This document shows positions 55,228-64,000 of a stretch of 64,000 nucleotides of DNA, in pieces. The translations under genes were made by a program, and so were the position numbers. Where the stretch lies: NCBI GenBank assembly GCA_030512335.1, contig JAULSU010000006.1, forward strand, positions 2,356,001 to 2,420,000, in the 5' to 3' direction. The stretch is from Immersiella caudata. Lineage: Eukaryota > Ascomycota > Sordariomycetes > Sordariales > Lasiosphaeriaceae. Under the pieces are notes generated by a model that made no database searches, was not told the DNA's origin, and saw only the letters and a list, made by a program, of their open reading frames with translations. Every line of letters starts with the position of its first letter. Positions within the stretch are counted from its first letter, which is position 1.

Positions 55228-56517
55228 ATGCCGACCACTCCCAAACAAAAGATGAACTGGAAACGCCGCGACCTAAGCCTCGGCCTCTGCCTCCTCGCAA
55301 TGGTCGGCGGAGCACCCTGCCACCAGACATCAGACTGGTCCGCCGACTGGCTCGGGGACTGGAAATCACAACAAGTGGTTCTCGGGGCTGACATAACCGA
55401 AGCCTGTGAAGTCAGCCATGTCTCCGCCTTCGAGATGTCGAAAGGCCGAAAGCCTGTCCGGTTCTCGACAAGTCCGACCGACAACTGGGAGCTCCCGCGC
55501 ATCACGCCCATGAACGAAACCGCTGGCGAGCAGTGGGAGTTCGACGCCGTCTCGGACGATGGCCTCTCAGGCCTCATCTTTGGATTCTACCGTGATCCGA
55601 ACTACTCGGTATTGGGATCCGGGAATCTCAGGATGTACGTTGAGTTTGCTTTCCCAGGCGGCGAGCGCTTCGTGCAGATTGACTACCCCGGGGAGTCCAC
55701 CATCGAGTCCTGCCGCGGAGTCGGGACGCGTGGCGAGTGGAAAGGTGACGGGTACAGCTATGTCTGGGAGGTGTCCGAGGACATGCGCCGGTCGAGAGTT
55801 GTCTGGAACACGCCCAAGACGAGCGGCACGTTGGTGCTTTGGTCAGTGGCGCCACCGAGGTACGCGGACGGGACAGTGTGGCCGTCGACAAACGCGTCGC
55901 TGTTGACGGTACCGCACTTTTACTGGACAGAGCCGATTCCGGTGGCCGAGGTGACTTTGGATGCCGTGGTGGAAGGCAAAGAGGTGGCTTGGTCGGGTAT
56001 TGGCGGGCATGAACGGCTTTGGGGAGCTTTCAACTGGCTGACTTGTTTGGATTCGATGCACTTTGTGCGGCTGCAGGCTGGGCCGTATGCTCTCACGTTT
56101 TGGGATTTCGAGTCTTGGCTGTACAAGGGGCTGCATGTTCCCTCGGTCGTCTTGGCCGAGAATGGCGTTGTGGTGTTTGATAGCCGCCGGACGGAACCAT
56201 CGGAGACGGAGGATTTCTTTACGTGGAGCAAGCTCTACGACACGGAAGGGGTGACTGGTAAGTTGAGGGACAAAGCGAGGGCGTTTGTGCTGGATCTTTC
56301 TTCTCCTTTGCGCGGCCAGCAATGGACCTTTCAGGTGACACACAGGAACGTCTATTTTGAGTATTTTTTGGGTGGCGGCGTTGGAGGAACTGGGTACACA
56401 GCAACTGTCATTGGCGGCCAGGTTGGTATGCAGCGGCAATTTGAGGGCGTGGGCGTCACCGAGGTGCTCAAGCTTCCCGAGCAGAGCTTGGTTGTGAAGA
56501 GGAACTACGTTGAGTAG
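55228..56517 (+). CDS. Diels-Alderase-family protein (lipocalin-like pericyclase)
   Basis: Single exon, 429 residues. A hydrophobic leader (LSLGLCLLAMVGGAPC) is followed by an AttH/lipocalin-like two-domain protein. Segments EQWEFDAVSDDGLSGLIFGF, RDPNY with GSGNLRMYVEF, SVAPPRYADGTVWP, WSGIGGHERLWGAF, LQAGPYALTFWDF and the C-terminal GGVGGTGYTATVIGGQVG are the pattern of the fungal decalin and macrocycle pericyclases found beside PKS-NRPS genes (CghA, Fsa2, Eqx3, CcsF types). These enzymes guide an intramolecular [4+2] cyclisation. Length is somewhat above the shortest members (about 380) because of the leader, as in several relatives. It is divergent from the trans-ER gene by 284 bp. The exact reaction is inferred from context. 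Confidence 0.82.
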   Translation: MPTTPKQKMNWKRRDLSLGLCLLAMVGGAPCHQTSDWSADWLGDWKSQQVVLGADITEACEVSHVSAFEMSKGRKPVRFSTSPTDNWELPRITPMNETAGEQWEFDAVSDDGLSGLIFGFYRDPNYSVLGSGNLRMYVEFAFPGGERFVQIDYPGESTIESCRGVGTRGEWKGDGYSYVWEVSEDMRRSRVVWNTPKTSGTLVLWSVAPPRYADGTVWPSTNASLLTVPHFYWTEPIPVAEVTLDAVVEGKEVAWSGIGGHERLWGAFNWLTCLDSMHFVRLQAGPYALTFWDFESWLYKGLHVPSVVLAENGVVVFDSRRTEPSETEDFFTWSKLYDTEGVTGKLRDKARAFVLDLSSPLRGQQWTFQVTHRNVYFEYFLGGGVGGTGYTATVIGGQVGMQRQFEGVGVTEVLKLPEQSLVVKRNYVE

Positions 56518-58180
56518 ATTGCCCAAGGCAGATCCAGATAGCTGCAAGCAATGGGATCGGAACATGCAGCCGAACGGAAAATTTTGATCGGAATTTTGCT
56601 TCATTCACTCTTACAACCCTAACTTGGAAGTCGCGATTGCCAAAGGGTGGACCCTGGATCCACAGCCCAGCTCTCGTGGGCCTCCACTGTCCTGCCAGCT
56701 TCGTTCGATCGCTTTCCTAGCGACATGAAATTCGGATGCCACCCTGGGATGGTGGTGGTGTGGTGCCGCCGAATCGGATCTCGTGTGTCCCAGGAGCAAA
56801 CCTGTTGCATCCTGGGATCGGACCGGAGCCGAGTACGAAACGACGCTCGCCGATTGGGACAGCGCAAGATAGAATCCTCCTGCTTTCAGTCCGCAATATA
56901 GCCCTCCGAGTCTCTCTCCCATTGGGCGCTTGCATAGGCAGGCAACTGTGGCGTGGCAGGGTCCTGCGGGACGGTTGCATGCCAGCCGCCGTATCTCCGC
57001 GACTCCGTTTCTCCGGTCTCAGCTCACCATGAGGCGCTCGTGTGGCAACTAAGACTTGCCTACACTCTACATGACCGATGCTAGCACGAAATGTAACTGG
57101 TCATGGAAGATGCCCATGTCAGGCGCTTTGCCCTGCACTTGTTGCTGCGATGCCGATGCCGATATGCGGAACATGTCGATCAACCCCACGCTTCGGGGCT
57201 GCACCATAGATACCCTGAATTCCGCAAGATGTTAAAGTTCAAGACAACCAGGAGCGGGAGTCGGAACACCATGCGCGAGCCTGGGGATGTCGGGAGCGGA
57301 ACGACACCAGCGGCCAACTTTCTCCTCGGTAGAACCTCACTTTTCACTTCGGAGGCGCGAGCGTCACCATGACAGGAACCCGTCAGTCCTTCTCATGACG
57401 AATACGAGCGCTCGCATATTATGGCCACAGATGCCTTGGTCATGTTCCAAGGCCTAAATTCTCGCGATCGGCGGGCCGCACCGAAATACTGCGGGAACTA
57501 GACGATTGCACCATTGCCACCTCATCCATGATTGCCGGCCGGGATTGAAAAGCTCCCGTCTTTGCCTGGATAAAGAGGTAAGGTATCTATGGGATCACCA
57601 CGGGCCGCTTACCCCGCATCGCTTGGGCCCTAATCTTTGCAAGGCCAGGGTTACAAGGTTCCAGGCCGTTCAGGGACGGCTCGAGTTCCATGGCGAACGT
57701 CGTTGCTGGACGATCAATCGGTGGCAAGCCTCAGGCTTGAGTTCTCCAACTCCTGCGTCGTTGGAGCAAATATTTCTTCTACCTCGCTAGCACATAAAAC
57801 CCAGGGCAAAACTGAGAACAGAACAGTGGCTTTAGGGCGGTTCACAGGCGTGTCTCGCCTGCTCCTTCCAGATTAAACCTGGGATGGTGCAAAACTGATG
57901 CTGCACCGTGATTCCTGCAGACCAATGGCAGACGCAGGGTTCAATGTCATAATCCCCCCCATGGGACCCCCACGCGGGCGACGGTGAGCACGCCATAACG
58001 CGCGGACAAGACGGTGTCGAGCTTGGTCAGAATCCATCCCCGAAATCCCAAACATGCACCGTCTAGTTATATTGTGATCGAGAATCAGCCAGGAAGTACC
58101 CAGCATTCAACATTGCCAGGCTGGGGTAACGGTCTGATCGGATCAACTCCTCAACGTGTCGACCCAATCTGACCGCTGTC
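56518..58180. other. Long promoter/intergenic region upstream of the cluster regulator
   Basis: 1.66 kb without supported exons. Repeated CCTGGGAT blocks occur near 56745 and 56811, and TCCCAGG/CCTGGGA form an inverted pair at 56788-56817. Several CGG-rich words are present. Open frames up to 103 codons have no motif. Confidence 0.4.
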
Positions 58181-58429
58181 ATGCTCGCGACCCCCATGCC
58201 TGTCCCTCAGAACCCCTCCATGTCGAACCTCAACGTCCGATATTCGCGTCGCTCCGCGTGCGACCGCTGCCGGGCGTACAAGCTGCGCTGTCAGCGCGAC
58301 GACCGGCTCGGAAAACCATGTGAACGGTGCGCCAAGTCGCGTCTGGCATGCACCACCACCTTTGATCCCGCATCGACATCAGCGTCGTCGGCCACCGCAT
58401 CATCGCAGGCCCAGCGATTGAATGCCGCC

Positions 58430-58461
<32 letters not shown>

Positions 58462-60014
58462 ACAGCAGCAGCAACAGCAGCAGCAGCAGCAGAGCGGCAA
58501 TGGCCACATTCAGATCGGCGCCAGGGAGCACCAGACTCTTCTGCCTTCGCCCGAACGGCTGCACTCGCAATCAGACCAACGCGGGCGACGACAGAGCACC
58601 TTTACATCGCTCACGAACCAAAGCCACTTGTCTCATTCGCCGCCGAGCCAGCGAGGATCCGACGACGGGCAGTTTCAGCACCAAGGGGAACCGCCACGAG
58701 AAACGGCCAGCATGGAACGAAACGAAAATCACGGCGGAGAGAATATGCTGTTAGACCCAAATCCTCTTGTAAGGCTAAAGCAAAGGGCTTCTAGGTGCTG
58801 GAACTTCCACTGACATGTCATGCCAGGGGCTCGATCCAATGGATTTTACTCTCCCCGACATGTCCTTCGACGCGAACGACCTAAACCTGCTGATGGTGGA
58901 CCATTCTCCCACTCGCGGCGAGCCAGGTTCAGGATGCCGCCAATCTGTCAGTATCGGCGACGAAGGTCCCGACATGTTCGGACACAAAGACGATTCGACA
59001 CTTTGCGGACCGGGTACAAATCTTGGATGGGCCCCTCAAGGCCCCCATATAGAGCCCGCATGCCTGGACGCCGGGAGAGATGGGAGAGACTTTGAGTCCG
59101 ATGTGCTGAGCGCGCCGGTCGACACACAGCGATTCACCAGTAGCTACAAGGACTTGTTGAAGCTCAGTTTGGAACTGGTTGAGGACTTGGAGGTGCTCAA
59201 TACGCAGGCACCTTTGACATTGCGACCGAGCATCGCACCGCTCACTTGCTCGTCCACTCAGCAACAGCAACCCGTCAACCGCGTTCTCAATCAGACAGCA
59301 AGATTCTGGGACATTGTCAAGGCTATGTCGACCAATTCGGAAAGCTGCGCCAGCACTAACGGCAACGCAAGCTGCGGTAGTGGCGGCCCGAGTGGAAGCC
59401 AGACCCGTAGCAACAGCACCAGCAGCAGCGGGATCAGCTTGATCAACCTCAGCAGCCTTCGCCACGGCTGGGCCAATGCCAGCCTGCATGGAAATGGGGA
59501 CCTGGACTCGGGCTCTTCAACTTCGGCAGCCTCCTCTGTCTCTTTGCCCGGCTCGACAGGTGGACGTCAAGATCACCTGCTCATGATCAATCTGGTCACG
59601 ACATACGTCAATCTTCTGCGGAACTGCCGAGCCGTTTTCACCCGCTTGTACCACGCCCTCCAGGTTACGCCATCGCCAGAGTCCAATGCTATGCTAAGCT
59701 TGCCGAGCCTGCAGTTTGGAGAGTTCACGCTCGAGAACAACGTCATCATCCAAGTCAAAGTCCTCATCGAGCTGACGTCCGGTATGTTGCAGCGCATCGG
59801 TAACGTCCTTGGCATCAGCACGGGAGCCGGCTCGGGTATTCCGTCGTCGCCAGACGATCGTCAGTACAAGCTACCATTTCTCAACGATCCGGTCGCCGTG
59901 TCAACGCGCGAGATCATCTTGTCACAGGAGAGCATGCAAGGTGGCGTGCACGGTGGTGATCCGCCTCTGATGGACATCATGAGCAATCTCAAGCGACTCT
60001 TGGAGCAAAGATAA
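58181..60014 (+). CDS. Zn2Cys6 transcription factor with poly-Q tract, probable cluster regulator
   Basis: Two exons, 58181-58768 and 58827-60014, 591 residues; the intron has GTAAGG, CTGAC and GCCAG. The binuclear cluster is C27-x2-C30-x6-C37-x9-C47-x2-C50-x6-C57 within RRSACDRCRAYKLRCQRD. A run of more than 20 Gln follows at about residues 86-106, encoded by mixed CAA/CAG. The middle is Ser-rich. The C-terminal part (LLMINLVTTYVNLLRNCRAVFTRLYHAL, SLQFGEFTLEN, LIELTSGMLQRIGNVLGI) resembles the AflR-type regulatory region. Placed in the middle of the cluster, it probably activates the PKS, hydrolase and flanking genes. It ends 143 bp from the convergent hydrolase gene. Confidence 0.87.
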
Positions 60015-60157
60015 TTATCTATCTATCGATCGATCCGCTTTTCTGGACCACATTTCATCATCATCAATTGGAAGGAAACCTCATACATCATGACTCAAGT
60101 AGTAGTACCCCAACAGACTCCTAGCACAACCAATGAAGAGCACAAAGTTTATCAACA

Positions 60158-61456
60158 TTACAACTCCTCTCTCTCAACTCCCAAAGCAGTGTCCAGAAAG
60201 GCCAACGCCCTTTGGCTGGACAAGGCCAACGCTCCAACCTTCGCCTGCAACCCTCCATCGCCCGGTGTCTCTCCAACCCACAGCTGCTTTTCGCTCCCCT
60301 CCTTGAGACTTTTCAGCCCCTGGTAAACCGCCCCGGTGTGAGCGTCAACGTCCAAGTAAAGCGAAGCTTTCGCGCCTGTCACCAGCACTGGACATCGTAT
60401 CCGCTCCAACAAGCTCCCTCCTCCCGGAAGCCGAAGAGTATAGTTCCTCATCACCTTCAAGATCTCCGATGGCCGGCGCAGACCGAAGAAGGTACCGGTC
60501 GTCGCAATGTTCCACTTCATCTGGAAGGCCAGCTTCGTGCCAAGGTGGATGATTGCGTCAACAGTGCCGTCGCCAATCCATCCGCGGCCCCACGCGGTCA
60601 GGAAGGCCTGAGGGACTTGTGTGGTGGCGAAGTCCCAAAAGTCGTGGACGGGGTCGACGGCCACGCACGCCTTGAAGCGGGGGTCGCCCGCCGCAGCGCG
60701 CAAGGCAAAATAGCCGCCGAGGGAGGTACCCCAAATCGCAACGCGGTCAGTATCTATCTGTAACTCCGGCTGGGAGACCGAGAGAGTCTCGAGGTGGTCG
60801 AGCACAGCCGACGCGACGACCTCCCAGTCCGGCCGGAAAGGGACGCCATCGCGGTGGAGCGTGAGGCCCTGGCCAGGTCCCTCGTAGGTAACCGCTGCGT
60901 AGCCTCGCTCCAGCGCCGCAGCTGGGGCCATGAAGTAGATCTCCTCGGATAGGCCGTCGGCGCCGCTGTTAGCGATGAGGATCGGGGCTTTTTGTTGGTT
61001 GGGCAGGCGGCGCCAGGGAGGAGGCAGGTATAGATATCCGGACAGCTTGATATCTCCGAAAGGAATTTCAAGCCGGTGGACGGTGCCAGGGTGGAATAAC
61101 TCAGTGGCGGAGCGGAAGAGAGAGACGGATTTCTCTAGGAGAGGGAGGTAGCGCGGGTCAGGGCGAAGGGGGCCACCGCCGGGGAGCATGTAATAGCTCG
61201 CACGGGTGTAGTTGTGAGCACGGAGGAGCGCGCGTTTGGCTGATTCGCGGTCGTTGCTGGCAAGAGCAGAAGATGCAATGGCTTCCGCTTTGCGGGCTTG
61301 CGCAGACCAGGCGAGGTGCCAGGATTCAGGGTCGTTGTCACGAATCTGACCGACGGCTTCGAGACATTCTGCAAGCTCGGCACCGCCCGTTGGGGCCATG
61401 CCAAGGATGCGAATAGTCTCAAAGTTGAAAAATATTGACGGGAAGAATTGGTGCAT
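60158..61456 (-). CDS. Alpha/beta hydrolase of the Ayg1/FrsA type
   Basis: Single exon, 432 residues. The start MHQFFPSIFFNFETIRILG is the standard opening of this fungal family, which fixes the start at 61456. An N-terminal helical cap (DPESWHLAWSAQARKAE, LRAHNYTRASYYML) is followed by the hydrolase core with YLYLPPP, NSGADGLSEEIYF, YEGPGQG and nucleophile elbow WGTSLGG (Ser245). Family members include Ayg1, which trims polyketide chains in melanin synthesis, and hydrolases in PKS-NRPS clusters such as those of cytochalasans. Here it is divergent from the PKS gene, 690 bp apart, and likely acts on an early chain or intermediate in the cytosol. Catalytic Asp/His were not pinned down. Confidence 0.87.
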   Translation of the reverse strand: MHQFFPSIFFNFETIRILGMAPTGGAELAECLEAVGQIRDNDPESWHLAWSAQARKAEAIASSALASNDRESAKRALLRAHNYTRASYYMLPGGGPLRPDPRYLPLLEKSVSLFRSATELFHPGTVHRLEIPFGDIKLSGYLYLPPPWRRLPNQQKAPILIANSGADGLSEEIYFMAPAAALERGYAAVTYEGPGQGLTLHRDGVPFRPDWEVVASAVLDHLETLSVSQPELQIDTDRVAIWGTSLGGYFALRAAAGDPRFKACVAVDPVHDFWDFATTQVPQAFLTAWGRGWIGDGTVDAIIHLGTKLAFQMKWNIATTGTFFGLRRPSEILKVMRNYTLRLPGGGSLLERIRCPVLVTGAKASLYLDVDAHTGAVYQGLKSLKEGSEKQLWVGETPGDGGLQAKVGALALSSQRALAFLDTALGVEREEL

Positions 61457-62146
61457 TTTTGCGCATGGAGACCCTCATGCGTCAAGCGGAAGGCAAAATT
61501 TTGTTGAATACCCAGCACGATAGGATAATAGTATGACTTCTGGAAGAGAATCAAGGTATCAATACGGGTCCAGCAAGTATGAGCAACAACTCCGGTGTGC
61601 GGCACAAGACACCGGAGCGAGATGACACCCTATTCGCAGTTGATCGGTGGGTCCTAGGTGATTTCGGGGTGTAACGGTGGAGACCGGTGACGGTCTCCGA
61701 TGTAGGCCGACCCAGTTCCGAGCCGGCTGGTTTGCGCCCCCACACAGGCCGACACCGACACCGATGCCGATACTGGTGCGGATGGTGTGCTCGACAGCGG
61801 CTCATACGACAAGGCCCCGAGCTGAGTCGACCGGACTTCGGTCCGGCACCTTTGCGATTGGGGTTAGGGGCAACTAGGCGTGGTGGAGCATGAGGCTGGT
61901 AGGACGTGTAGAATGAGGCTTTTTGTGTGAGGGTCTTGTATGGCGTCAGTTTGTCTCAGAAGGTTAAGACAGTCGGTTTTCTTTTTGCTGATCGCTGGTA
62001 ATCGGTAGATCCAAGGTATCGGTAACGTGTGCGTACCCTGGAACAGAAGGAACTCAACGAGTGGGTTCTCAGCCCAATCCCAGTCCCCACTCAACGTCGA
62101 GGAGACCGCCCAATCAATTTCGGGCCCCTGAAAATTTGCCAAGACA
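61457..62146. promoter_or_regulatory. Divergent promoter, hydrolase / PKS, with CGG-CCG palindrome
   Basis: A 690-bp shared region. CCGGACTTCGGTCCGG at 61831-61846 is a perfect inverted repeat (CGG-N8-CCG inside). A second CG-rich block, with CCGACACCGACACCGATGCC at 61750-61769, has repeated CCGA units. Both are good candidates for the cluster's Zn2Cys6 factor. No exon was seen. Confidence 0.5.
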
Positions 62147-64000
62147 ATGGCTCCACCTTCCACAAACCCCACCGCCTATCCGCGAGAACCCATTGCGATT
62201 GTTGGCAGCGCGTGTCGATTCCCCGGAGACGCGTCGTCACCTTCGAAATTGTGGGAACTGCTCCGCCAGCCCCGTGACGTGCTCAAAGAGATCGGGGACG
62301 ATCGGTTCAACACAGCTGCATTCTACCACCCTGATTCCCTCCATCGTATGTACCTCCTGAGACATCCAAGAATGTCCCAGAAAGGACGCCAAGAGCTGAC
62401 ATATTCTAGATGGCACGACCAACGTTAAACATGCGTATCTGCTCAATGACAATCTCGGCCATTTCGATGCCCAGTTTTTCGGTATCAAGCCCGTCGAGGC
62501 AAATTCGGTGGATCCACAGCAACGCATCCTCCTCGAGACGGTGTACGAAGGCCTCGAGCGGGCCGGCATTCCACTTGAGAAGCTGCAGGGCTCCCAGACG
62601 TCGGCATATGTCGGTGTCATGAGCGCCGACTACACCGAGCTGTTGGCCCGCGATATTGACGCATTCCCAACATACTTTGCCTCTGGAACGGCTCGCAGTA
62701 TTCTCGCCAACCGCATTTCCTACTTCTTCGACTGGCACGGTCCGTCTATGACGATCGACACGGCATGTTCGTCCAGTCTGTTCGCCCTGCACTTGGCCGT
62801 GCAAAGCCTCCGCGCGGGCGAATCACCCACTGCCGTCGTGGCGGGAGCCAACTTGGTGCTGGCACCGGACCAGTTCGTCGCCGAGAGCAAGCTGAAGATG
62901 CTTTCTCCCGACGGCCGCTCTCGCATGTGGGACAAGGGGGCCAATGGCTACGCACGCGGAGACGGTGTTGCTGCCCTGGTGCTCAAGACGCTGAGCGCTG
63001 CCATCCGCGACGGGGATCACATCGAATCCATCATCCGTGAGACAGGCATCAACCAGGATGGTCGCACAAAAGGCATCACCATGCCCAGCCCTCAGGCTCA
63101 GGCCAATTTGATCTGGTCTACCTACAAGAATGCTGGGCTTGACTTGTCCAAGCCGGAGGATAGGCCTCAGTACTTTGAGGCCCACGGGACAGGTAAGCAT
63201 ACGCTCCGGCGTTAACCCCTGAAGAGCGCAGCAGCTAACCGAAGACTTTGCCAGGCACACCTGCTGGTGATCCGGTTGAGGCCGAGGCCATCAGCACCGC
63301 TTTTTTCGGACCTACATTGGGCTTCAAGCAATCCCAGTCCGACCCTCCTCTCTATGTCGGTTCCATCAAGACTGTGATCGGCCACACAGAGGGCACCGCA
63401 GGCGTCGCGGGTGTGATCAAGGGGTCTCTCGCGCTCCAGAACGGCATCGTGCCGCCCAACCTGCTCCTGGAGGATCTCAACCCTGCAGTCAAGCCTTTCT
63501 ACGACAATCTCAAGATCGTCAAGCAGGCCGAGGAGTGGCCGGCTCTCCCGGAGGGCGTACCCCGCCGCGTGAGCATCAACAGCTTTGGCTTCGGCGGCGC
63601 CAATGCCCATGCCATCCTCGAAAGCTACAATCCGCCGATCGCCGATGCCCAGGTCGCTGCGCCCAGTGAGGCTGAAACAGCGTCTCACTTGAGCTCGTTC
63701 AACTTCTCTGCGTCCTCGGAAACGGCCCTCACAAGAATTCTTGCGGACCATGCATCCCACCTCCGTGCCAACCCCACCATCGACTTGGCGAGCTTGGCTT
63801 TCACCTTAAACACGAGGCGCTCTGCACTTTCTACGCGCATTGCTGTATCCGCCTTGACAGTCGATAGCCTAGCTTCTAAACTCGACCAGCTAGCCAAGAC
63901 GCCTACGGGCATTGTCACGGTGAACAACAGCGCCCCGTCATCCTCCAGCTATCCCGCTCTGCTCGGAGTCTTCACTGGTCAGGGTGCACAGTGGGCTTCG
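62147..64000 (+). CDS. Polyketide synthase (probably PKS-NRPS hybrid), N-terminal part, cut by window edge
   Basis: Exons 62147-62345, 62410-63192 and 63255-64000 and beyond give the first 576 residues. The ketosynthase is complete: [16 protein letters not shown] start, DTACSSS with Cys186, EAHGTGT with His325 (joined across intron 2) and GHTEGTAG with His371, ending [14 protein letters not shown]. An 80-residue linker follows, then the acyltransferase start ([12 protein letters not shown]) at the edge. Blocks such as [36 protein letters not shown] and [17 protein letters not shown] are those of highly reducing synthases of the PKS-NRPS type (CcsA, TenS, ApdA group). The NRPS half, and whether the ER domain is inactive, lie outside the window. 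Introns have GTATGT and GTAAGC donors. Confidence 0.92.

Noticed and set aside
57103..57790. Two plus frames of about 90 codons in the long regulator promoter
   Set aside because: No signal peptide, splice partner or conserved segment; likely chance.
1..64000. CRISPR arrays, bacterial operons, rRNA genes
   Set aside because: No regularly spaced repeats, ribosomal RNA or bacterial-style operons; this is fungal nuclear DNA with spliceosomal introns.

Overview
The window is nuclear DNA of a filamentous ascomycete (Pezizomycotina, probably Sordariomycetes). Genes are broken by short introns (about 50-80 nt, GTRAGT-type donors, CTRAC-type branch sites). The family content is typical of such fungi: HET and NACHT/STAND proteins, a Zn2Cys6 regulator, a Clr5 protein, HsbA, UstYa/DUF3328 and DUF4360 proteins, solo retrotransposon LTRs and a large secondary-metabolite cluster. 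Exon joins below were made by hand from splice signals, reading phase and family motifs; no search was run.

Left part (1-12 kb): a NACHT (NLR-like) gene with a C-terminal zinc-finger/poly-Q tail (701-4640, minus) is divergent from a 12-exon SNF2 helicase gene (5103-8344, plus). A HET-domain protein with membrane segments at both ends follows (8870-11809, minus). Middle-left (13-26 kb): an ACS-type MFS transporter, an HsbA-like secreted protein, two DUF3328/UstYa-type membrane proteins, a 55-aa secreted peptide divergent from the true UstYa homologue, an HMG-like C-terminal protein and a three-span membrane protein whose third intron carries a 28-nt A run.

Middle (26-38 kb): a second HET protein and a second NACHT protein, the latter bracketed by two solo LTRs in opposite orientation, one with a perfect 5-bp target duplication (AGAAT). 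Then come a secreted protein whose reading frame holds one TAG, a FAD monooxygenase and a DUF4360 secreted protein. After a nearly empty 2.9-kb stretch (38-41 kb) lie an unknown 950-980-aa membrane protein with an apparent frameshift at a C6 run, an ABM-like small protein, a cysteine-rich secreted protein, a secreted SMP-30/gluconolactonase-like protein and a Clr5 protein.

Right part (51-64 kb): a biosynthetic cluster with a P450, a small lipocalin-like protein, a trans-acting enoyl reductase, a Diels-Alderase-family protein, a Zn2Cys6 regulator with a poly-Q tract, an Ayg1/FrsA-type alpha/beta hydrolase and the KS plus start of AT of a large PKS running off the right edge. The KS reads like those of fungal PKS-NRPS hybrids. 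The set (megasynthase, trans-ER, hydrolase, Diels-Alderase, P450, C6 regulator) is that of cytochalasan-type or decalin/tetramate-type pathways; the NRPS half and the product class are inference because the synthase is cut.
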